Origin: Lachnospiraceae bacterium
Lineage (GTDB): Bacteria > Bacillota_A > Clostridia > Lachnospirales > Lachnospiraceae
Assembly: GCA_017634255.1 (NCBI GenBank)
Contig: JAGBNT010000066.1
Coordinates: 1 to 10,594, forward strand
DNA length: 10,594 bases
Direction of reading: 5' to 3'
Numbering within the stretch: position 1 is the first letter of the stretch; every line of letters starts with the position of its first letter. The notes below the pieces were generated by a model, which ran no database searches, was not told the DNA's origin, and saw nothing but the letters and a program-made list of their open reading frames with translations. This document shows positions 1 through 7,191 of the stretch, piece by piece. Made by a program: the position numbers and the translations under genes.

Positions 1-680
1 ACCCGGTCACAGATCTTCGCTATAACTCCCAGGTCATGGGTTATCATGATTATGGCCGTGTCCAGCTCATTTCTAAGCTCCAGGAGGAGATCGAGTATCT
101 GGGCCTCTATCGTCACATCCAGAGATGTCGTAGGTTCGTCGCAGATTATCAGCGAAGGCCTGCTCACTAACGCCATGGCAATCATTATCCTCTGCTTCAT
201 TCCTCCTGACAGCTCGTGGGGATACTGATTATATCGCTTCTCCACATCAGATATTCCGACATGCTTCATCATCTCGATAACCTTTTCCCTGATCTCGCGT
301 CGATTTAAGTCCCTCCGCGAATGAAAGACCTCCGCAATCTGGTCTCCCACCTTCATGGTCGGATTCAGGGATGTCATGGGATCCTGAAAAATAAACCCGA
401 TCTCCTGGCCCCGCACCCTTCGAAGCTCCTTTATCGAAAGCTTCATCAGGTCGTGACCGTTAAATATTATCTCTCCCCCGGAGCTAAAGCCCGGCGGTTC
501 GGGATTGAGCCGCAGAATCGACTGGGCGGTAACCGATTTACCGCAGCCCGATTCCCCGACTATACCGAGTATTTCTCCCCTGTTTACGCTAAAAGAGACA
601 TCGCGTACAGCTTTTACGGTGCCTCCGTATGTGTTAAAGGAATATGTAAGATTTTTTACCTCGAGAACCTTTTCACTCAT
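1..680 (-). CDS. oppD: Oligopeptide ABC transporter ATP-binding protein OppD (partial, C-terminus beyond window)
   Basis: The frame is open from an ATG at 680 to the window edge and gives 226 residues of a protein usually about 330 long. It is one of the two ATPases that power an oligopeptide/dipeptide importer on the inner face of the membrane. Visible in order are the Walker A motif GESGCGKS (about residues 42-49), the Q-loop FIFQDPMTSLNP, the ABC signature LSGGMKQR, Walker B LIICDEPT followed by a D-loop SLDVT, and the H-loop histidine in ITHDLG. The DPMTSLNP Q-loop and DEPTTSLDVT block are typical of the OppD/DppD subfamily. The missing part would hold the C-terminal oligopeptide/dipeptide domain. 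A site reading AAGGA lies about 10 nt before the ATG. The gene starts 7 nt after the oppC stop, so the two are co-transcribed. An oppF gene would be expected next, outside the window. Confidence 0.95.
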   Translation of the reverse strand, partial: MSEKVLEVKNLTYSFNTYGGTVKAVRDVSFSVNRGEILGIVGESGCGKSVTAQSILRLNPEPPGFSSGGEIIFNGHDLMKLSIKELRRVRGQEIGFIFQDPMTSLNPTMKVGDQIAEVFHSRRDLNRREIREKVIEMMKHVGISDVEKRYNQYPHELSGGMKQRIMIAMALVSRPSLIICDEPTTSLDVTIEAQILDLLLELRNELDTAIIMITHDLGVIAKICDR

Positions 681-687
681 GATCAAT

Positions 688-1626
688 TTATCCTTCGCTG
701 CCTCTGAGTCTCGGATCCAGAGCATCCCTCAGACCGTCCCCCAGCAGATTTAAGGCCAGCATAGTTGTACATATGAAAAACGCGGGAATAAGTACCTCAT
801 GGGGTGCTACCCTGAGCATCTTTATTCCCTCCTTGGCAAGAATTCCCCAGCTGCAGTTGGGCGGAGTAATTCCCAGCCCTATATAGCTTAAAAAGGCCTC
901 CTGGAAGATTGCTCCCGGAATCGCCATGCATAAATTTGTGACCAGCAGACCCATAATATTCGGGATTATATGTCTTATGATTATCGAAAGATTTTTGACC
1001 CCAAGCACCTTGGCCGCAAGCACAAAATCCTGATTTTTAAGCCTGTAGACCTCTCCCCTGACAAAGCGGCAGGTGCCTATCCATCCTACTATGCACATCG
1101 CTATGATGAGGGTCGCAATTCCCCTGCCTATGACCACCATGACCAGGATGGTCACGATAAGCGAGGGTATACCGTAGAGAATATCCACTATCCTCATGAC
1201 CACCATGTCCAGCTTTCCGCCGTAGTATCCGCTTAAGCCTCCGATGACCGCTCCTATGCACATGTTGATCGTAGCTGCACTCAAGCCTATGGTCAGCGAG
1301 ACCCTTGCGCCCATCCATATCCTTACCCATAAGTCTCTGCCCGTGGAGTCGCAGCCCAGCCAGTGGACCAGCGATGGCAGGGCGTTCATGGAATTGGGGT
1401 CCATATCCGAGAAGCCGTATCTGCTGAACATAGGTGCAAATACAGCCAGCAGCGAATAGATCACAACAATAACAAGCCCAGTAAAGGCGGACTTGTTTTT
1501 CTTAAGTCTTCTCCATGCATCCTGCCAGAAGGAAATATTCGGGCGGCTCATGGTCTCCATCTTCCTGACGTTCTTTCCCCGGATAACAAACATATCCCGG
1601 GTCATCTCTTTCCCGTTCTCACCCAT
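688..1626 (-). CDS. oppC: Oligopeptide ABC transporter permease OppC
   Basis: This 312-residue inner-membrane permease is one of the two channel-forming subunits of the peptide importer. A cytoplasmic N-terminus (about 40 residues, including RPNISFWQDAWRRLKKNKSA) leads into a first membrane helix, as is usual for OppC/DppC. The family's substrate-permease core follows, with the segment WMGARVSLTIGL, the stretch VDILYGIPSLIV, and the EAA coupling loop at DFVLAAKVLGVKNLSIIIRH that docks on the ATPases. The C-terminal block GDGLRDALDPRLRG is a hallmark of OppC/DppC. The start at 1626 is supported by GGAGG 9 nt upstream, inside the end of oppB. An internal Met 23 codons downstream (METMSRP) is possible but less well placed. 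The ATG lies 1 nt after the oppB stop, so translation is probably coupled. Confidence 0.95.
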   Translation of the reverse strand: MGENGKEMTRDMFVIRGKNVRKMETMSRPNISFWQDAWRRLKKNKSAFTGLVIVVIYSLLAVFAPMFSRYGFSDMDPNSMNALPSLVHWLGCDSTGRDLWVRIWMGARVSLTIGLSAATINMCIGAVIGGLSGYYGGKLDMVVMRIVDILYGIPSLIVTILVMVVIGRGIATLIIAMCIVGWIGTCRFVRGEVYRLKNQDFVLAAKVLGVKNLSIIIRHIIPNIMGLLVTNLCMAIPGAIFQEAFLSYIGLGITPPNCSWGILAKEGIKMLRVAPHEVLIPAFFICTTMLALNLLGDGLRDALDPRLRGSEG

Positions 1627-1627
1627 A

Positions 1628-2560
1628 TCAGCTATCCTCCACCGGTGTAGCTATGCGCACCCTGGGATCCACTATTCCGTACAGTATATCGACTATCAGG
1701 TTGCATATGATCAAAAAAGCCCCGTAAAACACGGTCATACCGAGAATCATAGAGTAATCGTTATTTGAAACAGATTCCACATAATATTTGCCCATTCCGG
1801 GTATCGCGTAGATGGACTCAATGACAAAGGTTCCCGTCAGAACAGCCGCAACGGTGGGCCCCAGCATGGTTATTACGGGCATGATGGCATTTCTTATCTG
1901 ATGCCTGCCGACTATCCTGAGATTCGAAAGGCCCTTGGCCTTAGCCGTCTTGATATAATCCTGTCCCACCACCTCCAGCATACTTGACCGCATGATCCTG
2001 GATACGCTGGCAAGCGTAAAGAAGGCCAGGGCAACACTGGGCAGAATCGTGTATTCAAAGCCCTTATACTGGGCAATGGGGAGCAGTCCCCATTTAATAC
2101 CGAAGAAATACTGAAGGAACGCACCCATTATAAAATCAGGCACACTCGTTCCGATTATTGCAATTATCACACAGATGAAATCAATTTTGTTGCCACGGTT
2201 CAAGGCCGAAATAATACCCAGCACGAGTCCGAAGGATATGGCGATCACAAGCGCCCTTATCCCTAAGTCGGCGGAAAAAGGGAAGGTCTCACCAATGATA
2301 TCATTGACCGTTCTGTTGGTATATTTCATGGAATATCCGAAATCTCCCTGCAGGAGCTTCCCGATATATTGAACATACTGCACGGGCAGCGGTTTATCAA
2401 AACCGTAATATTTTTCCATATTAGCGGCAACGGCGGGAGTTAATTTTGCGCTGGTAAAGGGTTCTCCCGGCATAATTCTAACCATGAAGAAAACCACACT
2501 CACCAGCACAAACAAAGTGATTAACGCCGCCAGAACACGCTTTAAAACGTATTTCAGCAT
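1628..2560 (-). CDS. oppB: Oligopeptide ABC transporter permease OppB
   Basis: This 310-residue permease is the partner of OppC in the importer's membrane channel. It begins directly with the family's N-terminal membrane helix (MLKYVLKRVLAALITLFVLVS) and the conserved stretch FFMVRIMPGEPF. A large outside loop follows, then five further hydrophobic segments. The EAA loop is seen at DYIKTAKAKGLSNLRIVGRH followed by RNAIMPVITML. The C-terminus ends in the usual DPRVRI motif. The length is that of full family members (about 305-340). A GGAG ribosome site precedes the ATG by about 8 nt. It follows oppA by 32 nt and overlaps nothing. It ends in TGA, so this genome uses TGA as a genuine stop, which matters for the interrupted dehydrogenase at 9327-10385. 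Confidence 0.95.
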   Translation of the reverse strand: MLKYVLKRVLAALITLFVLVSVVFFMVRIMPGEPFTSAKLTPAVAANMEKYYGFDKPLPVQYVQYIGKLLQGDFGYSMKYTNRTVNDIIGETFPFSADLGIRALVIAISFGLVLGIISALNRGNKIDFICVIIAIIGTSVPDFIMGAFLQYFFGIKWGLLPIAQYKGFEYTILPSVALAFFTLASVSRIMRSSMLEVVGQDYIKTAKAKGLSNLRIVGRHQIRNAIMPVITMLGPTVAAVLTGTFVIESIYAIPGMGKYYVESVSNNDYSMILGMTVFYGAFLIICNLIVDILYGIVDPRVRIATPVEDS

Positions 2561-2592
2561 TTATATATCTCCGTCAGGATCCCACTAAGGTG

Positions 2593-4296
2593 TTACTCTG
2601 CGAACTCCGCATAAGTCCAATCAGTATTGATGCTGCAGAAGAAAAAGTTCATTCCCGTTATCTTCTCGTTGAGGAGATAATGCTGCTGCCTGAGCTGGAG
2701 GGGAACCAGTGCCCCGTCATCGAGCAGCATCTTTTCTGCCGAATTCAGCATATCCATACGCTTCTTCGCATCCGTTTCAGACTTGGAATCCTCGAGAAGT
2801 TTATCTACCGCATCATTCTTATAGTTGCTGTAATTATACGCACAATCGGATTTAAACAGCTCCAGATAGGTGTAGGGATCGGAATAATCAGGACCCCAGC
2901 CGCCATAGCCTACCTCATAATCTCCGTTGGGGAATACGCTTCCGTAAATATCGGCGTAGGTGACCTGGCGTACCGTGACCGTAATTCCAAGGCTCTGCGT
3001 CCAAAGCTCCTGAACGACCTCAGCGATGACCTTGCTCGCCTCAACGTCAGTAGTAGTGATCTCGACCTTTATATCCTTGGGATCACTTATCCCCTCTTCC
3101 TTCATGGCCGTTTCAAGATACTGCTTTGCAAGCTCGTTGTCTCCATCCATGGGGAAGCTTTCCACCTTATATTCTTCTCCATAAGTAGTCTCAGCTCCGG
3201 ATACAAGGGGCATTACCAGTGCATTGCAGGGGGCATAGACCCCATTTGTAGCAAGAGTTATATAGGTATTCCTGTCAATGCCATAGTTAAGCGCAAGCCT
3301 GAAGTTCTTATTTTTTAGAATCTTGTTGTCGCATTCCTCATTGATATAAATGAAGTCCTCATTTCCGTTCATATACTCATGATCCACATCGTCGTAGTTT
3401 GCGACCTGCTCGGTGGGCAGCTTTACAAAATCCAGCTCTCCGCTTTCATACATAGCCAGCGCCGTGGACTGGTCAGGTATTACATTGAGCACTGCTCCGT
3501 CGAGCTTTATCATCTTGGCGTTCCAGTAGTTCTCATTCTTTTTAAATACATACTGCTGGTTTTCACTGGATACCATCACAAACGGACCGCTGTAGACGCT
3601 CTTGTCCGCGGTAGCCGCATAGTCCGCTCCATATTTTTCCACCACATCCTGCCTTTGAGGGCAGAACTGACAGCTTGAGCCAATGAGGCTTAAAAAATAG
3701 GGAGTGCTGTTCTCAAGCTCGATCACGACCGTCTTATCATCCGGGGCCGAGATCCCGAGCTCCTCAACGCTCTTTTCTCCCGCCTCCACCGCGGCGCCGT
3801 TCTTGACATACTCTCCGATAAAGGCGTAGGGGCTTGCCGTTTCGGGATTCATGAGCCTTCTTAAACCATACACAAAATCATTGGCCGTAATTGCCTCACC
3901 ATCGCTCCACAGAGCATCTCTTAAATGAAAGGTATAGGTCAGGCCGTCATCAGACATCTCCCAGCTCTCCGCAATTCCCGGCTCCACATTCCCCGCCGTA
4001 TTGCGCACGAGGCACTCCTGCGTCATATGTCCGACCTCGTTATCCTCTATACAATTAGCCTTAATGGGGTCTAAAGATGTAGGAGCCTGTGTCTCAGAAT
4101 ATCTGAACACCTTTCCGGAAGCCGCCGTACTGCCGGTCTCTTCGGCTGGTGTCTCCTCTCCGCTTTCAGCCTGCGCGCTCTGGCTATCTGCAGCGCCCGT
4201 AGCGGACGCAGCACCATCCTGTTCATAAACGCCGCAGCCAACAAGGCCAAAAGCAAGCACACCTGCCATTAATAAGCTGATCATTTTTTTCTTCAT
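2593..4296 (-). CDS. oppA: Peptide ABC transporter substrate-binding lipoprotein (family 5), OppA
   Basis: This 567-residue extracellular lipoprotein captures peptides and delivers them to OppBC. The N-terminus is a classical lipoprotein signal: MKKK, a hydrophobic stretch, and the lipobox L-V-G-C with the lipid-anchored cysteine at residue 21. Residues 22-60 are a low-complexity Ala/Ser/Glu/Gly linker that tethers the domain outside the membrane. The family-5 signature follows at about residues 108-141 (IAESWEMSDDGLTYTFHLR, then W-SDGEAITANDFVYGL). The late block GGWGPDYSDPYTYLELF is typical of OppA/DppA relatives. Full length is present. AGAGGTG lies about 8 nt before the ATG. The gene begins 19 nt after mscL and precedes oppB, which fits an mscL-oppABCD operon. 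The ligand cannot be read from sequence. Peptides are the default, but family 5 also binds nickel, opines and sugars. Confidence 0.93.
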   Translation of the reverse strand: MKKKMISLLMAGVLAFGLVGCGVYEQDGAASATGAADSQSAQAESGEETPAEETGSTAASGKVFRYSETQAPTSLDPIKANCIEDNEVGHMTQECLVRNTAGNVEPGIAESWEMSDDGLTYTFHLRDALWSDGEAITANDFVYGLRRLMNPETASPYAFIGEYVKNGAAVEAGEKSVEELGISAPDDKTVVIELENSTPYFLSLIGSSCQFCPQRQDVVEKYGADYAATADKSVYSGPFVMVSSENQQYVFKKNENYWNAKMIKLDGAVLNVIPDQSTALAMYESGELDFVKLPTEQVANYDDVDHEYMNGNEDFIYINEECDNKILKNKNFRLALNYGIDRNTYITLATNGVYAPCNALVMPLVSGAETTYGEEYKVESFPMDGDNELAKQYLETAMKEEGISDPKDIKVEITTTDVEASKVIAEVVQELWTQSLGITVTVRQVTYADIYGSVFPNGDYEVGYGGWGPDYSDPYTYLELFKSDCAYNYSNYKNDAVDKLLEDSKSETDAKKRMDMLNSAEKMLLDDGALVPLQLRQQHYLLNEKITGMNFFFCSINTDWTYAEFAE

Positions 4297-4315
4297 TGCT
4301 AAACACCTCTCAGAT

Positions 4316-4747
4316 TTAATTCTTTAACAGATCCCTGATCTCTGTAAGCAGTACCTCTTCCTTGGTAGGCTCTGCAGGCTTCTCCTCCTCAGCCTTCTCT
4401 TCCTTTTTCTTCTGCAGGGACTTCATCTTATTCATAGCCTTAACGATCAGGAACAAGATGAAAGAGAGAATGAGGAAATTGACCACTGCGGCAATAAAGT
4501 TGCCGTAGGTTATGACCGCTCCGCCTACTGTGAGCGACAGGGATGAAAACGAGTCCGCTCCCGCAAATATGCCTACGACAGGCATCAGGAGATCGTTCAC
4601 CACAGAATCGATGATGGATTTAAAGGCAGCACCGACGATGACGCCGACAGCCATATCCATAACATTCCCGTTCTGGATAAACTCCCTGAATTCCCCCAAG
4701 AAGCCCCCAACCCTTTCCGTTCCGTTTTTCAAAAGCTCATTAGCCAT
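4316..4747 (-). CDS. mscL: Large-conductance mechanosensitive channel MscL
   Basis: This 143-residue protein is predicted to form the homopentameric emergency valve that opens under membrane tension on hypo-osmotic shock. Visible are the N-terminal amphipathic helix (FLGEFREFIQNGNV) and the first membrane helix with the family's pore-lining pattern VMDMAVGVIVGAAF followed by VVNDLLMPVVG. Next come a short periplasmic loop and the second helix (FIAAVVNFLILSFILFLIVKAM). The tail is charged, rich in Lys/Glu, and ends in the C-terminal bundle helix LLTEIRDLLKN. The start is placed at 4747 because GGGGAGG (4756-4762) sits 8 nt upstream. An in-frame ATG at 4768 would add seven residues that the family lacks and has no ribosome site. 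It lies immediately upstream of oppA (19-nt gap), so it is apparently the first gene of the opp operon. Confidence 0.95.
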   Translation of the reverse strand: MANELLKNGTERVGGFLGEFREFIQNGNVMDMAVGVIVGAAFKSIIDSVVNDLLMPVVGIFAGADSFSSLSLTVGGAVITYGNFIAAVVNFLILSFILFLIVKAMNKMKSLQKKKEEKAEEEKPAEPTKEEVLLTEIRDLLKN

Positions 4748-4805
4748 AAATATAACCTCCCCTTTCATTTTTACAAAACAACAATTTCCTAAAACATATC
4801 ACAAT

Positions 4806-4814
4806 ATTATAACA
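4806..4814 (-). promoter_or_regulatory. Extended -10 promoter for mscL-opp
   Basis: On the minus strand the sequence reads TGTTATAAT, a perfect consensus extended -10 (TG, one base, TATAAT). It lies about 60 bases upstream of the mscL ATG. No good -35 box is found at 17 or 18 bases (best TTTTCT), which is acceptable for an extended -10 promoter. It is the best candidate for driving mscL and the opp genes. The inferred 5' leader would be roughly 50 nt. Confidence 0.55.
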
Positions 4815-4819
4815 GAGGC

Positions 4820-4848
4820 TTTTCATTTAGAAAAGTAGGCATTATAAT
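4820..4848 (+). promoter_or_regulatory. nhaC: Candidate promoter for the NhaC-family antiporter gene
   Basis: A perfect TATAAT at 4843-4848 has TTTTCA (4 of 6 matches to TTGACA) 17 bases upstream at 4820-4825. It would start transcription about 70 bases before the antiporter ATG. The sequence ATTATAAT is nearly symmetric and could also serve as a -10 (4841-4846) on the other strand. The direction is therefore not certain from sequence alone. Confidence 0.35.
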
Positions 4849-4886
4849 AAAACCGCTTCAACATTCGGTATATTTATTCATATCGA

Positions 4887-4896
4887 AATGATCATT
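4887..4896. promoter_or_regulatory. 10-bp palindrome, possible operator upstream of nhaC
   Basis: AATGATCATT is a perfect 10-bp palindrome lying between the candidate antiporter promoter and its ribosome site (AGGAGGG at 4910-4916). It is flanked by a GAAAT/ATTTC pair. A dimeric regulator could bind here, but short AT-rich palindromes arise by chance and no second copy was noticed. Confidence 0.2.
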
Positions 4897-4923
4897 ATTT
4901 CATTTTGACAGGAGGGATTATTT

Positions 4924-6432
4924 ATGTACGCAACATTCTGGGCCCTGGTTCCGCCTCTGGTAGCAATAGCGCTGGCTCTCATAACCAAGGAGGTCTACAG
5001 CTCGCTTTTCATCGGTATCATCGTAGGCGGACTCTTTTACTCGGGCTTCAACCCTGTAGGCACCCTAAATCATATCTTCGGCGAAGGCATGATCGCTCAG
5101 CTTTCCGATTCATATAACGTCGGAATTCTTATTTTCCTTGTGTTCTTAGGAATCATGGTGTCGCTTATGAACAAAGCCGGAGGCTCCGCCGCTTTCGGGC
5201 GCTGGGCTTCATCCCACGTTAAGACCCGGGTAGGCGCACAGCTTTCCACGATCCTTCTGGGTGTATTAATATTCATCGACGACTATTTCAACTGCCTCAC
5301 CGTAGGAAGCGTTATGCGTCCGGTTACCGACAGGGCCAAGATATCCCGTGCAAAGCTGGCATATCTTATCGATGCGACCGCCGCACCGGTCTGTATCATC
5401 GCCCCCATCTCCTCATGGGCAGCCGCAGTATCAGGCTTTGCTCCAGAGGGAACGAACGGCCTGCTCCTTTTCATACGGGCTATTCCCTACAACTACTACG
5501 CATTGCTCACCCTGGTAATGATGATCTGCATGGTGCTCTTTAAGGTGGATTTCGGTCCCATGGCGACACATGAGAAAAACGCGCTCAAAGGTGACCTGTT
5601 CACGGTTCCCGCTCCTCCCTACAAAGAGGACGAGGTGGTTTCCGAAAAAGGAAAGGTCATCGACCTTGTGCTTCCGATATTGGTACTTATTATATGCTGT
5701 GTAGTCGGAATGATCTATACGGGAGGCTTTTTCGATGGCTCAAGCTTCGTAGACTCCTTCGCGAATTCCGATGCCTCTGTTGGCCTGGTCCTCGGCTCCT
5801 TTGTGGGACTCTTCGTAACGATAATCTTCTATATCGTCCGCCGCGTCCTCGGCTTCAGAGAATGCATGAGCTGCATATCTGATGGCTTTAAGGCCATGGT
5901 TCCGGCGATAACGATACTGACCCTCGCCTGGACCCTGAAGTCCATGACAGATTCCCTTGGCGCTGCTGAATACGTTGCCTCGGTAGTAGAAAAAAGCGCA
6001 GGCTCACTTCTGAGCTTCCTGCCCGCGATAATATTTGTGATAGCGTTTTTCCTCGCTTTCGCCACCGGAACCTCATGGGGCACCTTCGGAATACTCATTC
6101 CCATAACCCTTAAGGTCTTCCCTATCGAAAGCGGAAATCCCCTGGCCATCATCTGCGTTTCAGCATGTATGGCGGGAGCTGTCTGCGGCGACCACTGCTC
6201 GCCTATCTCCGACACGACGATAATGTCCTCCGCCGGAGCTCAATGTGACCATATAGCCCACGTTTCAACCCAGATATATTATGCAATGACCTGCGCGGCA
6301 GTATCCTTCGTAACCTTTATAATCGCCGGCTTCGTACACAACGCCGTGATCTCGCTGCTTGTAGGGATAATACTGATGATATGCACGACCTTCATCCTGC
6401 ACAAAAAATTCCCGGAAATTAAGGGACTGTAA
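4924..6432 (+). CDS. nhaC: NhaC-family Na+/H+ antiporter
   Basis: This 502-residue polytopic membrane protein exchanges cations, most likely sodium for protons, across the cytoplasmic membrane. About a dozen hydrophobic segments are evident. Family motifs include FIDDYFNCLTVGSVMRPVTD (residues 117-136) with paired acidic residues inside a membrane segment, ATAAPVCIIAPISSWAA (151-167), the glycine-rich ATGTSWGTFGILIP (about 380-393), and GDHCSPISDTTIMSS (422-436). This is the pattern of the NhaC-like Na+/H+ antiporter superfamily. The start is supported by AGGAGGG, 7 nt before the ATG. It is divergent from mscL and convergent with the hypB genes, and has no partner gene. Some relatives exchange organic or amino acids (for example malate/lactate), so the substrate is inferred, not seen. 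Confidence 0.88.
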   Translation: MYATFWALVPPLVAIALALITKEVYSSLFIGIIVGGLFYSGFNPVGTLNHIFGEGMIAQLSDSYNVGILIFLVFLGIMVSLMNKAGGSAAFGRWASSHVKTRVGAQLSTILLGVLIFIDDYFNCLTVGSVMRPVTDRAKISRAKLAYLIDATAAPVCIIAPISSWAAAVSGFAPEGTNGLLLFIRAIPYNYYALLTLVMMICMVLFKVDFGPMATHEKNALKGDLFTVPAPPYKEDEVVSEKGKVIDLVLPILVLIICCVVGMIYTGGFFDGSSFVDSFANSDASVGLVLGSFVGLFVTIIFYIVRRVLGFRECMSCISDGFKAMVPAITILTLAWTLKSMTDSLGAAEYVASVVEKSAGSLLSFLPAIIFVIAFFLAFATGTSWGTFGILIPITLKVFPIESGNPLAIICVSACMAGAVCGDHCSPISDTTIMSSAGAQCDHIAHVSTQIYYAMTCAAVSFVTFIIAGFVHNAVISLLVGIILMICTTFILHKKFPEIKGL

Positions 6433-6460
6433 ACAACTTAACTGATCAGATTGCGCAGAA

Positions 6461-6542
6461 TTTTTCTTCGAGATCGTAGGTCGGGATGAGGGCGCATAGC
6501 GGGCTATGTAACCGAAGCCCGACCTGCGAGATCGGGGAAAAA
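6461..6542. repeat. 82-bp near-palindromic element with nested hairpin
   Basis: The outer arms are TTTTTC (6461-6466) and GAAAAA (6537-6542). Inside them a 17-base arm at 6469-6485 pairs with 6518-6534, with two mismatches and one G-T wobble. A 9-base segment on each side (6486-6494 and 6509-6517) is not complementary and forms a symmetric internal loop. At the centre CATAGC (6495-6500) and GCTATG (6503-6508) form a perfect 6-bp hairpin with a GG loop. It fills the gap between two convergent genes and ends 1 bp before the hypB stop codon. On both strands the T-run precedes and the A-run follows the stem, which is the reverse of an intrinsic terminator. It may be a REP/MITE-like dispersed repeat or a structured RNA. 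It may still impede polymerase by its stem alone. Confidence 0.7.
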
Positions 6543-6543
6543 G

Positions 6544-7191
6544 TCAAGCAAGCCGCAGGGACAACCACTCCTCCCAGGAGGACATCCCCTCCCCGGTCTT
6601 GGCTGAGACCTTAAAGATCTTTATATCAGGATTCAGACGTTTTACGGCCGATACGCATTTTTCTTCATCGAAGGAAAAGAAATCCGCAGTGTCGGCCTTG
6701 GTTATGATCAGGGCGTCGCTCTCAGAAAACATAAGGGGATATTTAAGCGGCTTGTCATCCCCCTCGGGCACGCTCAGCAGCATGACTTTTAAATGAGCTC
6801 CGGTATCATATTCGGCAGGACAGATGAGATTTCCCACGTTCTCCAGAAATATGAGCCGGAGCCCTTCATATCCCATCTCCTTTAAGGCGCGCTCAGTCAT
6901 TCCCGCATCCACATGGCACATCCCGTCAGTATGCATCTGAATGCTCTTCGCTCCCGCTGCCTCAATTCGCACGGCATCCACCTCCGAGGCAATATCCGCC
7001 TCCATAACTCCGATAGATACCCTGTCCTTCAGGTCCGCGATAGTCTTCGACAAAAAGGTGGTCTTCCCCGAACCGGGAGAGCTCATGATATTGATGAGCA
7101 AAACCCCCTCAGCTGTCAGGCGCTCCCGCAGCTTCCTCGCGTCTTCATCATTCGATTCCGTTATACTTTTGTTAAGCTCAATTATCTTCAA
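6544..7191 (-). CDS. hypB: HypB-family metal-binding GTPase, second paralogue
   Basis: From a TTG at 7191 this is 215 residues. HypB is a SIMIBI-class GTPase that delivers nickel to [NiFe]-hydrogenase with HypA. Seen here are the P-loop SSPGSGKTT (residues 37-45), the switch block EADIASEVDA, the G-domain metal ligands Cys92-His93 (MCHVDAG) and Cys124 (NLICPAE), the block VPEGDDKPLKYPLMF, and the guanine-specificity motif TKAD (164-167). There is no His-rich stretch or CxxCGC nickel motif at the N-terminus. The start is uncertain. TTG overlaps the stop of the upstream hypB as TTGA and gives MKIIELNKSI, whereas GTG at 7203 adds four residues but has its GAGGA directly abutting it. It is the last gene of the operon. 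It has clear similarity to the upstream copy throughout, with an identical 20-residue block at 136-155. Confidence 0.85.
   Translation of the reverse strand: MKIIELNKSITESNDEDARKLRERLTAEGVLLINIMSSPGSGKTTFLSKTIADLKDRVSIGVMEADIASEVDAVRIEAAGAKSIQMHTDGMCHVDAGMTERALKEMGYEGLRLIFLENVGNLICPAEYDTGAHLKVMLLSVPEGDDKPLKYPLMFSESDALIITKADTADFFSFDEEKCVSAVKRLNPDIKIFKVSAKTGEGMSSWEEWLSLRLA

Noticed and set aside
2590..3318. 242-codon open frame on the plus strand opposite oppA
   Set aside because: It is antisense to a well-supported lipoprotein gene, has no ribosome site or recognisable motif, and is explained by the codon composition of oppA.
4748..4768. Earlier mscL start at 4768
   Set aside because: It would encode the ribosome site of the internal ATG (GGGGAGG at 4756-4762) as protein and adds seven residues foreign to MscL.
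6433..6543. Ordinary bidirectional intrinsic terminator between the convergent genes
   Set aside because: The stem is present, but the T-run precedes and the A-run follows it on both strands, so no U-tract comes after the hairpin in either direction.
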